Of a stretch of DNA of 64,000 nt, positions 27,394-36,605 are shown piece by piece. A program made the translations under genes and the position numbers. Under the pieces are notes generated by a model. That model had not been told where the DNA came from, ran no database searches, and was given only the letters and a program-made list of their open reading frames with translations. The stretch's first letter is position 1. Every line of letters starts with the position of its first letter. This DNA is from Flexithrix dorotheae DSM 6795 (GTDB lineage Bacteria > Bacteroidota > Bacteroidia > Cytophagales > Flammeovirgaceae): the NCBI RefSeq assembly GCF_000379765.1, contig NZ_KB903509.1:173768-237767 (forward strand). Direction: 5' to 3'.

Positions 27394-30300
27394 CTACTTC
27401 ACCACAGCCAGCTTTCCCTCCAGAATGTTTTTAACTTCCGGCTTACAACTTCCGCAACCCAATCCAGCTCCAGTTTGGGTACAAAGGTCATTAAACACGG
27501 TACATCCACCCTCTATGGCCTTTTCAATATTGCCCTTCCCTACATTGCTGCAAGAACATACCAATGGGCCAATAACAGGTTCTTTATTACTGTTCGACCT
27601 CAATAATTCTGTTCTTTTTTCGGAAAGTTCAATCTCCTCTTCAATCAAACTTTTGAACTCGGCAAATTCAGATTTATCCCCCAGAAGAATCGCCCCGACC
27701 AATTTATCCTGGTGGATAATACATTTTTTGTAATAAGTTTTGGCCTGATCCAGAAAGATGATCTCTTCATAATCTTCCTCCTTTCCCGTGGGAATTTCAG
27801 GTATTCCGATAGAAGCCAGATCGAGATCAGAAAACTTAAGGATATTCATCGGAACAGATCCGGTGTAAATACTGGTTGAATCACCAGAAATAAATCTTGC
27901 AGCTATATCAGCTTGTTGTTCTGCAGCTGCTGTAATTCCGTTTAGCTTCCGGTTGTGTTCCGCTATTTCCCCCATGGCAAAAATGGTGGGATCACTGGTT
28001 TGTAAATAATCATTCACCACCAGCCCCCTTCCTGATTTCAGGTTAGCGGCTTTTCCCAATTCAATATTTGGGCGTGTCCCGATGGCATAAACAATGGCAT
28101 TACAGTGCAAAGATTTACCTGATTTTAAGTGGGCAAAAACACCAGAGTTTTCTTCCCCAACCTCAAGGTTTTGCACCTGATCATTTAAATACAATTGGAT
28201 TTCCATTTCCTCTATCCTTTGCCTCAATAATCTACTGGCAATGGGATCAAGCTGCCTTTCCATTAGTCTGGAACCAAGTTGCACAATTGAAATATCCACA
28301 TTAATTTCTTTAAGTGCAGCAGCCAGTTCCAAACCCAATAAGCCCCCGCCTACAATCACCACATGTCCTCCGGGTTTTAGCACCTCCTTCAACTGATCAG
28401 CATTATGCCGGTTACGCATGGTAAATACTCCCGGAAGATGAATGGGAACATCTGAGGGAACAAATGCCCGGCTTCCAGTAGCCATTATCAGGATATCATA
28501 ACTGTGCTTTTCTCCTTTGCTATCGGTGATGCTTTTTGATTCCCGATCTACCTGCATTACGCTATTCGAAACATGCAGGTGTACATTCAGCTTTTCAAAT
28601 TCTCCCAGTTTAAATTTCACCAGGTCCTCCCATCCCAATTGCTCATTCACATACTCAGGAAGTAAAACCCTGTTATAAAATGGATATTTTTCATTGGAAA
28701 AAACATGGATTTCATCCTCCTTGTTGATTTCCCTGTAGGTATTAATAAACCTGTAACCTGCTGCACCCGCTCCTATAATTACAATTTTTTGCTTCTCTTT
28801 GGTGTATTTGGAAACTTCCACCGCAGCATATTTAAATCCCGGTTGTTTGGATACCGGATCGAAAGCACTGCTGGTAATATTATTGGCTCTTCCAAAATCC
28901 TTATTCAGAATTTTTCCCCAATGCATTGGCAGAAAAACAACTCCCTGTTTTATCCTATCGGTTATAGTCACATTTACCCGCACTTCTCCCCTTTCATTTT
29001 TTACAACCACAGTATCGTGTTCTTTTACGCCCCTCAAATCCGCATCTATGGGGTGCATTTCCAAAAAGGGCTTGGCAATATGTTTTTTAAGTTTATTCAC
29101 CTTCCCGGTTTTGGTCATGGTATGCCACTGATCCCTTACCCTCCCTGTGGTTAGAATTAAAGGATAATCCCCTGAAAGAGGTTCAGCTTCAACTGTAGGT
29201 CCATCGATGTGGATTTGTGCTTTTTGAGAAGGGGTGTAAAACACCTTATCTGTAAATAACCGGGGAGTACCTTTATGGCTTTTGTGAGGGACAGGCCATT
29301 GGAAAGAACCTTCATTTTGTAGCCTGTGGTAATTCAGCCCGGAAATATCAATATTAGTACCTTTTGTTAAAGCACAGTGCTCATCATACACTTCAGAGGG
29401 GTTCTTAAAATCGAATCCGCTATAGTCCATTTTTTTGGCAAATCGGCAAAAAATCTCCCAATCGGGTAAAGCCTCACCCGGAGCATCCACCACTTTTGGA
29501 AGATAAGTAATTCTTCTTTCAGAATTAGTCATGGTTCCTTCCTTCTCCAGCCAACCCGCTGCAGGAAGCAGAAGGTCAGCATATTTGGTAGTATCAGACC
29601 GGTTTGAAATATCCTGCACCACTACAAACTTAGCCATTTTCATCGCTTCATCAACCAGCCTTGCATCAGGCATACTAACTGAAGGATTGGTGCAAACGAT
29701 CCAAATTGCCTTCATTTTTCCAGACTTCAGGGCATCAAACATCTGAGTGGCAGTAAGCCCGGGTTTATCCGGCAGTGAATCTACCCCCCAAAAATCTGCT
29801 ACTTCTTTTCTATGCTCAGGATTAGCCTGGTTTCTGTGGGCTGCGAGTAAAGTCGCCATACCCCCCACTTCTCTTCCGCCCATTGCATTGGGCTGTCCGG
29901 TAAGAGAAAATGGCCCCGAACCTGGTTTTCCAAGATGACCGGTAATAAGATTCAGGTCTAAAAGCGAAAGGTTTTTATTGACACCATCGGTACTTTGATT
30001 AAGTCCCATGGCCCACATAGTGATAAATCCTTTGGCCTCACCAATATATCTAGCTGCTTTTTCGATTACATGTAAAGGAACATCACAAATCGCAGAGGCC
30101 TCTTTAATTGTCCTTTGCATTACCAGTTTTCTGTATTCCTGAAATCCCTCTGTATTATTTCTAATAAATTCCAGATCAATATCACCATGTTCAATTAAAG
30201 CCCTCCCTATGGCCTGATATAAAATCGTATCAGTTCCCGGCCGTAATTGAATATGTAAATCTGCCATGGCACAGGTTTGTGTAACCCTTGGATCTACTAC

Positions 30301-30909
30301 AATCAGTTTTACATGCGGGTTTTCCTCCTTATGTTTTTCTAATCTCCTAAATAAAATGGGATGACACCAGGCAGGATTAGCCCCGGCTACCATAAAACAA
30401 TCCGCCAGTTCAATATCATCATAGGCTATTGGAACACTATCTTCACCGAGTGTCTTCACATAACCCATCACCGCACCACTCATACAAAGTCTGGAGTTGG
30501 TGTCTATGTTATTAGTTCCAATGTAGCCTTTTGTTAATTTATTAACCAGGTAATATTCTTCCGTTAAGCATTGCCCCGACACATAATATCCCACTGAATC
30601 GGGACCGAATTGCTTAATTAGTGCCTTAAAAACTGCTGATGCCCTGTTGAGGGCTGTATCCCAGTCTACATTTTGTAATGGATGGTTTTTGCCCCATCTC
30701 ATTTTCGGATGTGTAAGCCGATCACTTTTATCCAAAACGGTATAATGTAAATTCATACCTTTTGAACACAACATCCCTCTGTTAACAGGATGATCTTTAT
30801 CCCCCTCTACTTCAAGATTTCCCCTCTTGTCCTTTTTAACAACAATTCCACATCCAACTCCGCAATAGGAACATGTAGTTTTAAAAGAATCTGATTTGCC
30901 AGTAATCAT
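27394..30909 (-). CDS. assimilatory nitrate reductase fused to NADH/FAD reductase and BFD domain
   Basis: An 1171-residue cytoplasmic fusion. Residues 1-690 form a NasA/NapA-type molybdopterin reductase: 4Fe-4S cysteines in CSYCGVGC plus the later MLCSKG, the Mo-ligand region NSRLCMSG (about 142), and a C-terminal molybdopterin-binding domain. Residues about 708-1105 are a NirB/NasB-type FAD-NAD(P)H oxidoreductase (VIIGAGAAG, VVIVGGGLLGLE, IFAMGEIAEH). Residues about 1115-1168 are a BFD-like 2Fe-2S domain (CSCSN, GCGSC). Electrons can thus pass from NADH to nitrate within one chain. There is no Tat signal. It is first in the operon with the rubredoxin fusion. Confidence 0.9.
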   Translation of the reverse strand: MITGKSDSFKTTCSYCGVGCGIVVKKDKRGNLEVEGDKDHPVNRGMLCSKGMNLHYTVLDKSDRLTHPKMRWGKNHPLQNVDWDTALNRASAVFKALIKQFGPDSVGYYVSGQCLTEEYYLVNKLTKGYIGTNNIDTNSRLCMSGAVMGYVKTLGEDSVPIAYDDIELADCFMVAGANPAWCHPILFRRLEKHKEENPHVKLIVVDPRVTQTCAMADLHIQLRPGTDTILYQAIGRALIEHGDIDLEFIRNNTEGFQEYRKLVMQRTIKEASAICDVPLHVIEKAARYIGEAKGFITMWAMGLNQSTDGVNKNLSLLDLNLITGHLGKPGSGPFSLTGQPNAMGGREVGGMATLLAAHRNQANPEHRKEVADFWGVDSLPDKPGLTATQMFDALKSGKMKAIWIVCTNPSVSMPDARLVDEAMKMAKFVVVQDISNRSDTTKYADLLLPAAGWLEKEGTMTNSERRITYLPKVVDAPGEALPDWEIFCRFAKKMDYSGFDFKNPSEVYDEHCALTKGTNIDISGLNYHRLQNEGSFQWPVPHKSHKGTPRLFTDKVFYTPSQKAQIHIDGPTVEAEPLSGDYPLILTTGRVRDQWHTMTKTGKVNKLKKHIAKPFLEMHPIDADLRGVKEHDTVVVKNERGEVRVNVTITDRIKQGVVFLPMHWGKILNKDFGRANNITSSAFDPVSKQPGFKYAAVEVSKYTKEKQKIVIIGAGAAGYRFINTYREINKEDEIHVFSNEKYPFYNRVLLPEYVNEQLGWEDLVKFKLGEFEKLNVHLHVSNSVMQVDRESKSITDSKGEKHSYDILIMATGSRAFVPSDVPIHLPGVFTMRNRHNADQLKEVLKPGGHVVIVGGGLLGLELAAALKEINVDISIVQLGSRLMERQLDPIASRLLRQRIEEMEIQLYLNDQVQNLEVGEENSGVFAHLKSGKSLHCNAIVYAIGTRPNIELGKAANLKSGRGLVVNDYLQTSDPTIFAMGEIAEHNRKLNGITAAAEQQADIAARFISGDSTSIYTGSVPMNILKFSDLDLASIGIPEIPTGKEEDYEEIIFLDQAKTYYKKCIIHQDKLVGAILLGDKSEFAEFKSLIEEEIELSEKRTELLRSNSNKEPVIGPLVCSCSNVGKGNIEKAIEGGCTVFNDLCTQTGAGLGCGSCKPEVKNILEGKLAVVK

Positions 30910-31210
30910 GATAATAAATATTTAAATCCTCTCATGTTGAAAGCTCTTTGAGCATTCATTTTATTTATAGGAAAATAAGAAAGAATTTAAAGCGGTGAAA
31001 ACGAATATAGTCGACTTAAACCTTAACTAAACTTCGCTCTAAATTCCTTACTTATTCCTATTTTTAGTTAATTATCAATCCTCAAAAACAAAGTAGTGGA
31101 GGCCAAAAGGCCCCCATTACCGATCCATTTACGTGGAGAGGATTGTAAATTTATCTTTATGACTTCTCCTTTTTGTACAAGTAAAAGGATTCGCCTTTAC
31201 TTACCTCAGT
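30910..31210. other. 5' leader of the nitrate-reductase operon
   Basis: About 300 bp between the operator cluster and the start codon. It contains a GGCC-AAAA-GGCC-like repeat (31099-31114) and one imperfect TTTACGTGG half-site near 31128. No gene is seen. A long leader raises the possibility of RNA-level control, but no known riboswitch was recognised. Confidence 0.45.
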
Positions 31211-31284
31211 AAATACGTAACAAAAATACGTATTTAATTTAAATTTTGCTTCTTTTTTAGTAAATAAATGCGTAAAAATACGTA
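31211..31284 (-). promoter_or_regulatory. TACGTA operator cluster upstream of nitrate reductase
   Basis: TACGTA cores occur at 31214-31219, 31227-31232 and 31279-31284; the second is the centre of the perfect palindrome AAATACGTATTT (31224-31235). A near match TGCGTA is at 31269-31274. The same motif is clustered upstream of narK, so one regulator probably controls both; its identity is unknown. Confidence 0.6.
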
Positions 31285-31378
31285 AAAATTTTATTTAACA
31301 GGATGCTCCACTTAGATTGAATGAATTTCCCTCATGGTTAATTTAGGACTTTGGGAAGAAAAGGCTTATCATAAAAAA

Positions 31379-31402
31379 GGCCTTGATTTTTACATCAAGG
31401 CC
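31379..31402 (-). terminator. intrinsic terminator of narK
   Basis: GGCCTTGAT / ATCAAGGCC stem with a 6-nt loop; on the minus strand it is followed by TTTTTT. It ends narK transcripts before the separate promoter of the nitrate-reductase operon. Confidence 0.85.
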
Positions 31403-31433
31403 CCATCCAAACTGGAAATATATTATTGAAAAC

Positions 31434-32792
31434 TTATTGCGCTACTACAGGCTCTGGTTTTACGTTATTCGCAGCAATTGATTTATCAAGTTCAATTTTG
31501 GCAATTTTTTCATCTTCCTCAGAGAATCGAATCAGGAAGGCCAAGAAAGAAACTGCTCCTACGATTATTCCCAGATAAAGGAAGGATTCGGTCCATTCTA
31601 ATCCAGTCAGTTGTTTTTTGAAAAGGAACATACCGGCCACAGCACCGGCATTACCACCTGCTCCAACGATTCCAGAAACCGCTCCAAGCGCTTTCTTATT
31701 AATAAATGGAACCACACTATAAGTTGCCCCCTCACTCATTTGAACAAACAAACTAAAAATCAATAAAGACATGATAATCAAAGGAATAGTACCCATTCTT
31801 GAAAAAAGCATTAAGGCAAGTCCTTCGCAGAATAATCCAATGAATAACCATTTTACCCTTCCATTTAATCCGGCCATTTTCCCAAACTTATCGCCAACCA
31901 TGCCTCCCAGTGATCTTGCAAAGATGTTCATTAAGCCAAAAATACCTGCAATGATACCTGCCGTTCTCAGGTCCATATCAAAATAATCCGAAAAGTAAAG
32001 TGCAGCTTTTGAATTCACAATCAATTCTACACCAAAACAAGCCCCGTAAATCACGAATAGTAACCAAACTCTGTAGTCTTTAGTCGCATCAGCAAAAGAA
32101 CCACTGGCTCTTTTCTCACTTTTCCACAAGCCTTTTTCCTTAATCTCAGAAAAATTTCCATCAGGTGTATCCTGGGTAAATTTCAGGTATAAAACACCCA
32201 TGATTAATAACAGGAATCCAGGACCAATCATGGCATATCTCCAGGCAAGTGTCTCAGAACCAAACCAGGCCAAACAACCTGCAAATACAAATGGCATTAC
32301 CTGTTGGGTTACACCTCCTCCAAGGTTACCCCAGCCTGCTGTGGTAGCATTTGCTGTTCCTACCACATTAGGAGCAAACATCACAGAAGTATGGTATTGG
32401 GTAATCACAAAGGAAGCGCCTATGGCTCCAATGAACATTCTGGCTATTAAAAATTGCTCATAAGTTTGAGAAAGTCCAATCAACATGACTGGAATTGAGC
32501 CTAAAATAAGAAGCCAGGAGTAGGTAATTCGAGGTCCGATTTTATCGCATAACCAACCAATTATTAACCTCATAAAAACAGTAGAAGCTACTGCCACCAT
32601 ATTTGTGGTTACAATCTGATCAGTAGTGATCCCAAGGTCGGCCCTTACGATCTTTAGCATAGGTGCAATACCAAACCAACCGAAAAAACAAAGAAAAAAT
32701 GCGATCCAGCTCATGTGGAAGGCCCTCATTTGAACGGAATCAAAACTTAGAAGCTTGATTTTAGTCGCCTTTGATACACTTTGATAACTCAT
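31434..32792 (-). CDS. narK: nitrate/nitrite transporter, NNP family
   Basis: A 452-residue major facilitator protein with 12 predicted helices. Both nitrate-signature motifs are visible: AGWGNLGGGVTQQ in TM5 and GAGGNAGAVAGM in TM11. The MFS loop motif between TM2 and TM3 is GWLCDKIGPR. The protein imports nitrate for the reductase encoded downstream. It is transcribed separately: its own terminator follows, and its own regulatory region with TACGTA palindromes precedes it. Confidence 0.93.
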   Translation of the reverse strand: MSYQSVSKATKIKLLSFDSVQMRAFHMSWIAFFLCFFGWFGIAPMLKIVRADLGITTDQIVTTNMVAVASTVFMRLIIGWLCDKIGPRITYSWLLILGSIPVMLIGLSQTYEQFLIARMFIGAIGASFVITQYHTSVMFAPNVVGTANATTAGWGNLGGGVTQQVMPFVFAGCLAWFGSETLAWRYAMIGPGFLLLIMGVLYLKFTQDTPDGNFSEIKEKGLWKSEKRASGSFADATKDYRVWLLFVIYGACFGVELIVNSKAALYFSDYFDMDLRTAGIIAGIFGLMNIFARSLGGMVGDKFGKMAGLNGRVKWLFIGLFCEGLALMLFSRMGTIPLIIMSLLIFSLFVQMSEGATYSVVPFINKKALGAVSGIVGAGGNAGAVAGMFLFKKQLTGLEWTESFLYLGIIVGAVSFLAFLIRFSEEDEKIAKIELDKSIAANNVKPEPVVAQ

Positions 32793-32880
32793 GATTTAAA
32801 TTTTTATAATCCGTAAAATTCAATTCTATTTGAAATATCGAAATTCAAACTATTGATTTGCCTGCCTTTCAATACTTAGG

Positions 32881-32938
32881 CAAATATAAGTATGATTTTT
32901 AAATTTTACGTAAATTTACGTAATTAATTTTACGTAAA
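32881..32938 (-). promoter_or_regulatory. narK promoter with TTTACGTAAA operators
   Basis: Reading on the minus strand, TATATTTG (32888-32881) matches the Bacteroidota -7 box TAnnTTTG. No -33 TTTG exists; instead palindromes TTTACGTAAA are centred at 32909.5, 32919.5 (ATTTACGTAAT) and 32933.5, i.e. about 25, 35 and 49 bp upstream of the -7 box centre. This layout suggests an activator that replaces the -33 contact. A further TTTACGTAGA lies at 33041-33050. Confidence 0.6.
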
Positions 32939-33070
32939 TACTTAATTTAATAATAAATCAATGATTATCAAGTACTTAATAAGTCTAAAAAATTAATTTA
33001 CTTTTACTTTTTAAGGACAAATAAAGTATTAAAACATTTTTTTACGTAGAAAACCTAAAAACTAAATAAA

Positions 33071-33110
33071 AAAACACCTGTAAATGTTTGATTACAAATA
33101 CAGGTGTTTT
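33071..33110 (-). terminator. intrinsic terminator of the small barrel gene
   Basis: AAAACACCTGTA / TACAGGTGTTTT stem with a 16-nt loop, about 60 bp beyond the stop codon of the outer-membrane barrel gene. Confidence 0.8.
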
Positions 33111-33170
33111 ACAATTACTACAAAAGTTATTTTCCCTAAAGAAAGGGAAATAAAGACAAGTCAGGCCCTC

Positions 33171-33731
33171 CTACTTTGCTCCTAAATGAATGGTTCCACC
33201 AAGAGACAACATAGAAAGTTTATTGTCTTCGCTTAAATCAAGAGATTCGTATTCCAGCCGAATACCTATCAAACCAAGTTTCACTCCGGCTCCTAAACCC
33301 CACATGAAGGTGGAAGTGGTCTCTGTATTACTTACAGGAATAGCACTATGGACAGTATTTTCATAATTTCCGAAAAATACTCCAGCTTTTCCAAAAGCTA
33401 ATACCGGACCCAGGCTTAATTTTCCCCTTGCCGCAATATCCCATCCGGTGGATTTGGTTTCAAAATTTACCGCATTTTGTTTTCCTTCAACTTTTCCCAG
33501 ATCTCTATAACCTCCTTCGAGACCCAAAAAACCAGAACCAAATCCGGCAAAAACTTTATAACCTACAGTATTTTTATCTACTTTAAAATCGTTTCCTCCG
33601 AGATCTTCAATGGATTTATCTCTGAAAGAATTCCCCACACTTCCTCCTATGTAAAAGCCTTGGGCAAAAAGATTATCAGTGATAAATAAAGCACTAAAGC
33701 ATAAGGTTAAAAAGAATAATTTTATTTTCAT
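33171..33731 (-). CDS. outer-membrane beta-barrel protein (OMP_b-brl type)
   Basis: A 186-residue protein with a signal peptide ending FAQ near residue 24. The mature part starts with GFYIGGSVGNSF and consists of alternating strands with Gly/aromatic repeats (VFAGFGSGFLGLEGGYRDLG, GLGAGVKLGLIGIRLEYE), the pattern of an eight-stranded OmpX/OmpA-like barrel. TTG 33740 would add three residues, but ATG 33731 gives the cleaner MKIKLFF signal start. Function is unknown; small porin-like barrels of this kind are common in Bacteroidota. Confidence 0.82.
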   Translation of the reverse strand: MKIKLFFLTLCFSALFITDNLFAQGFYIGGSVGNSFRDKSIEDLGGNDFKVDKNTVGYKVFAGFGSGFLGLEGGYRDLGKVEGKQNAVNFETKSTGWDIAARGKLSLGPVLAFGKAGVFFGNYENTVHSAIPVSNTETTSTFMWGLGAGVKLGLIGIRLEYESLDLSEDNKLSMLSLGGTIHLGAK

Positions 33732-33812
33732 TTTAAACAAGGTTTATAGATTCTTAAAAATTAAGTTCTCCGGTGAAAAACTAAACAAAGTATAGTCCAA
33801 ATTCTATTAAAT

Positions 33813-34892
33813 TTGACAAAAAAACAAGATTTGAGAAAAATTATCCATATCGATATGGATGCCTTCTTTGCCTCTGTAGAACAAAGAGACTTTCCTGAAT
33901 ACAGAGGCAGACCACTGGCAGTAGGAGGCTCCTCAGACCGGGGAGTAGTAGCCGCAGCCAGTTATGAAGCACGTGAATACGGGGTCAGGTCCGCCATGCC
34001 CTCAAAACTGGCGATACAAAAATGCCCACATATTATTTTTGCGAAATCTCGTTTCGATGTTTATAAGGAAGTTTCAAAACAAATCAGGGAAATCTTTTTT
34101 CAATATACCGATTTAGTAGAACCACTTTCTTTGGATGAAGCTTATCTGGATGTAACCGAAAACAAAAAGGGTTTACCTTCTGCCACACTTATCGCAAAGG
34201 AAATAAAGCAAAAAATAAAAGAAACTACCCAACTGACAGCCTCTGCAGGAATTTCCTTTAATAAATTTCTAGCGAAAATAGCTTCTGATATGGACAAACC
34301 AGATGGATTATTCCTGATAAAGCCCGAGGATGCAGATGAATTTATAGCTAATTTACCAATCGAAAAGTTTTTTGGTATTGGAAAAGTAACCGCAGATAAA
34401 ATGAGACGAATGGGTATTCATAAAGGCAAAGACCTGAGAGAGAAACCTGAGATTGAATTAATAAAAAGTTTTGGGAAGTCAGGCAGGTATTATTATAAAA
34501 TTTCCAGAGGGGAGGATGATCGACAGGTAAAACCGGACCGTATAAGAAAATCCATTGGAGCTGAAAGAACTTTTGAAGAAGATTTAAGCAATGAAGGGGA
34601 TATTATGGTGGTGACCTTTCAGATTGCGGAAATGGTATATGAAAGACTCCAAAAAGCCAATGCATTTGGAAAAACCATTACCCTAAAGCTTAAAGACCTT
34701 GATTTTCAGATCAATTCAAGAAGCAAAACGTTTAAACATACCATCACTAACCTTGAGGAAATTAAAAATGCGGCCAATGAGCTTTTACACCATCCTCATT
34801 TACCCCAAAAACCACTGAGGTTAATCGGCATTTCCATTTCCAATCTGGATAATAATAACAGATTGGGCACGCAATTAGAAATTGATTTTTAA
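33813..34892 (+). CDS. dinB: DNA polymerase IV (Y-family translesion polymerase)
   Basis: A 359-residue DinB. The catalytic DMDAFFASVEQRD (about 14-26) and the SLDEAYLDVT motif (about 108-117) supply the metal-binding acidic residues. The helix-hairpin-helix region (FFGIGKVTADKMRRMGI) and little-finger domain follow. There is no obvious C-terminal sliding-clamp pentapeptide except near the end (LGTQLEIDF), which fits the QLxLF-type clamp motif loosely. The frame has no ATG near the start; TTG 33813 is used, with TTG 33831 possible. No LexA-type box was recognised. Confidence 0.94.
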   Translation: MTKKQDLRKIIHIDMDAFFASVEQRDFPEYRGRPLAVGGSSDRGVVAAASYEAREYGVRSAMPSKLAIQKCPHIIFAKSRFDVYKEVSKQIREIFFQYTDLVEPLSLDEAYLDVTENKKGLPSATLIAKEIKQKIKETTQLTASAGISFNKFLAKIASDMDKPDGLFLIKPEDADEFIANLPIEKFFGIGKVTADKMRRMGIHKGKDLREKPEIELIKSFGKSGRYYYKISRGEDDRQVKPDRIRKSIGAERTFEEDLSNEGDIMVVTFQIAEMVYERLQKANAFGKTITLKLKDLDFQINSRSKTFKHTITNLEEIKNAANELLHHPHLPQKPLRLIGISISNLDNNNRLGTQLEIDF

Positions 34893-35336
34893 TTAAAGAA
34901 AATGTATGAAATAAAAAAATCGGAACTTAGAAAACCTTCAGGTTTCCAGTTATGGTTGTTCATTCATATTTACTATAATCCTGGAAAAGGTTAAAAAGTT
35001 TAATTGAAAAATTAGAAAGGATAAATTCTTTCTAAAAAAAGACCAGGGACAGGCGATCCTGTATGGACAGAAACCTAAATCAGGTTAATTTTCCAGTTCC
35101 GATATATTATTCAATTGGTTTGGTTGTGTTGACCTTTTTGAAATAAAAATATATGAGTAAAAAATTCAAGATTTAAGGCTATCATAAAATGATAACATTT
35201 AAAAATCTTTTTCCAGATCAACATACTGCAATCTATTTATTTTCTTCGAAATAAACTATAAATATTACTCTTTTCTAATATGGTTTTTAAAGCATTTGCC
35301 GGAATCCGTTTTTCTAATAAAAAGTATGGCAAACCT
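34893..35336. other. intergenic, convergent genes
   Basis: A 444-bp spacer between the ends of dinB and the ATP-grasp gene. It holds an 8-bp inverted repeat TTAGAAAG/CTTTCTAA (about 35014-35037) which, on the minus strand, runs into T residues and might terminate the ATP-grasp transcript. No gene is seen. Confidence 0.4.
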
Positions 35337-36395
35337 TTAAATAGAATTAGGATTGAGTTCCGCAGGTTGAGGAAAAAAATGAATCTTCAAATCCTTTAAA
35401 AAAGTATTCAGCGAGGTATAAGGAACACCCTTTTTGTGATTAGCTCTTCCAATTTCCCAAATAATTTTCGCATGCTTAAATACATCCTTATAGGCTTTCC
35501 ATAATTTCATGGAAGGGTCGTAAATATGAGCGGGCTCTGAGCTTACTCCATTTAATTCCAGTATTTTAATATTTTCCCCCTTATAAAGATCCTCCAGAGA
35601 TTTCACCCTCAAATCAAACCGACCATAATAATAGCCTTCAATACCACAGGCAATTTCATTAATCACGTTTACCAATTGACTGTTGATCAGGTGATTACCA
35701 TTCTTAAATACGGTACCTCTACAATGATTCCCTATAGGCTCCAGAAGTAATTGCGTCCCTTTAGGGATAATCTCTTTCCATTTATCTTCAAACTTGGCCT
35801 GCAAATATGCTTTTCTTCCCTTCGCCCGGGTATTATTTTCCACTAATTCCTGCAAAGTAGAATTTCCGTTTCCTTCAATTGTTAAAAATCCCTTTACTAC
35901 TACGGATGAAATATCGCCCTGGGGTTTTCCTGGATATCTGTAATATAAAATCCCAAGCTCTAAATGAAAATCAATATATTCCTGCACCAGTAAATCTTCA
36001 TTATGGCTGGAAAAATAAGTATCCAGTTCAGCTTTGCTGTTGATCTTTTCCACCCCTTTTCCCCTTTCACCAATATTCGGCTTCACTATAAGTGGGAAAG
36101 AAAGGTTAATGCTTTCGATAAGGGAATAATATTCATTTATTGACTTTCCCTTCTCCAGGAAAATAGTTTTGGGAAGAAATGCAGGCTGAATTTTATTGAG
36201 TACACTAATTTTTGATTCACCCATTACCCCACCGTATTTCATCCCCGGATTGGTGGCGGAAAAGTAAGTAAGCGAGCGGGACCTGAAGGCTAGGTAAAAC
36301 CCGTAGAAATAAAGTGGAATATAGAAAACCCAATAAGGCCAATACTCGAAATTGACGATTTTTATTAGAAAAGCAGGTTGTTTAATATTCAACAT
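35337..36395 (-). CDS. ATP-grasp domain protein with N-terminal membrane segment
   Basis: A 352-residue protein. Residues 15-40 contain one or two hydrophobic segments. The rest is an ATP-grasp fold: FPLIVKPNIGERGKGVEKI (about 101-119) provides the ATP-binding lysine and glycine-rich loop, LLVQEYID follows, and the metal-binding YYGRFDLRV and ILELNGVSSEPAHIYDP come later. Relatives are often annotated as D-Ala-D-Ala ligase-like, but the real Ddl has a different N-terminal domain. It probably ligates an amino or carboxyl substrate at the membrane; the substrate is unknown. Confidence 0.75.
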   Translation of the reverse strand: MLNIKQPAFLIKIVNFEYWPYWVFYIPLYFYGFYLAFRSRSLTYFSATNPGMKYGGVMGESKISVLNKIQPAFLPKTIFLEKGKSINEYYSLIESINLSFPLIVKPNIGERGKGVEKINSKAELDTYFSSHNEDLLVQEYIDFHLELGILYYRYPGKPQGDISSVVVKGFLTIEGNGNSTLQELVENNTRAKGRKAYLQAKFEDKWKEIIPKGTQLLLEPIGNHCRGTVFKNGNHLINSQLVNVINEIACGIEGYYYGRFDLRVKSLEDLYKGENIKILELNGVSSEPAHIYDPSMKLWKAYKDVFKHAKIIWEIGRANHKKGVPYTSLNTFLKDLKIHFFPQPAELNPNSI

Positions 36396-36530
36396 TTTTA
36401 AATTTCAATCCAAAAATTATAGACCGGCTAAAAATACAAACTGATCTGATGAAATTCTTATAAAATCTTTCTAGAAGAATATTTTTTTTCGGTCCAAAGT
36501 TCCCTATCCCCCAGCCAACGAAAAAGAAAA

Positions 36531-36574
36531 CACAAAAAAGCCCTCCAACTTAAAGATTGGAGGGCTTTTTTGTG
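36531..36574 (-). terminator. strong intrinsic terminator of the T9SS mini-protein gene
   Basis: Perfect 18-bp stem from CACAAAAAAGCCCTCCAA to its complement, with an 8-nt loop and an internal T run, 32 bp beyond the stop codon at 36606. Confidence 0.9.
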
Positions 36575-36605
36575 TTTTAAATGAGAGAAAAACTATACTA
36601 AATTA

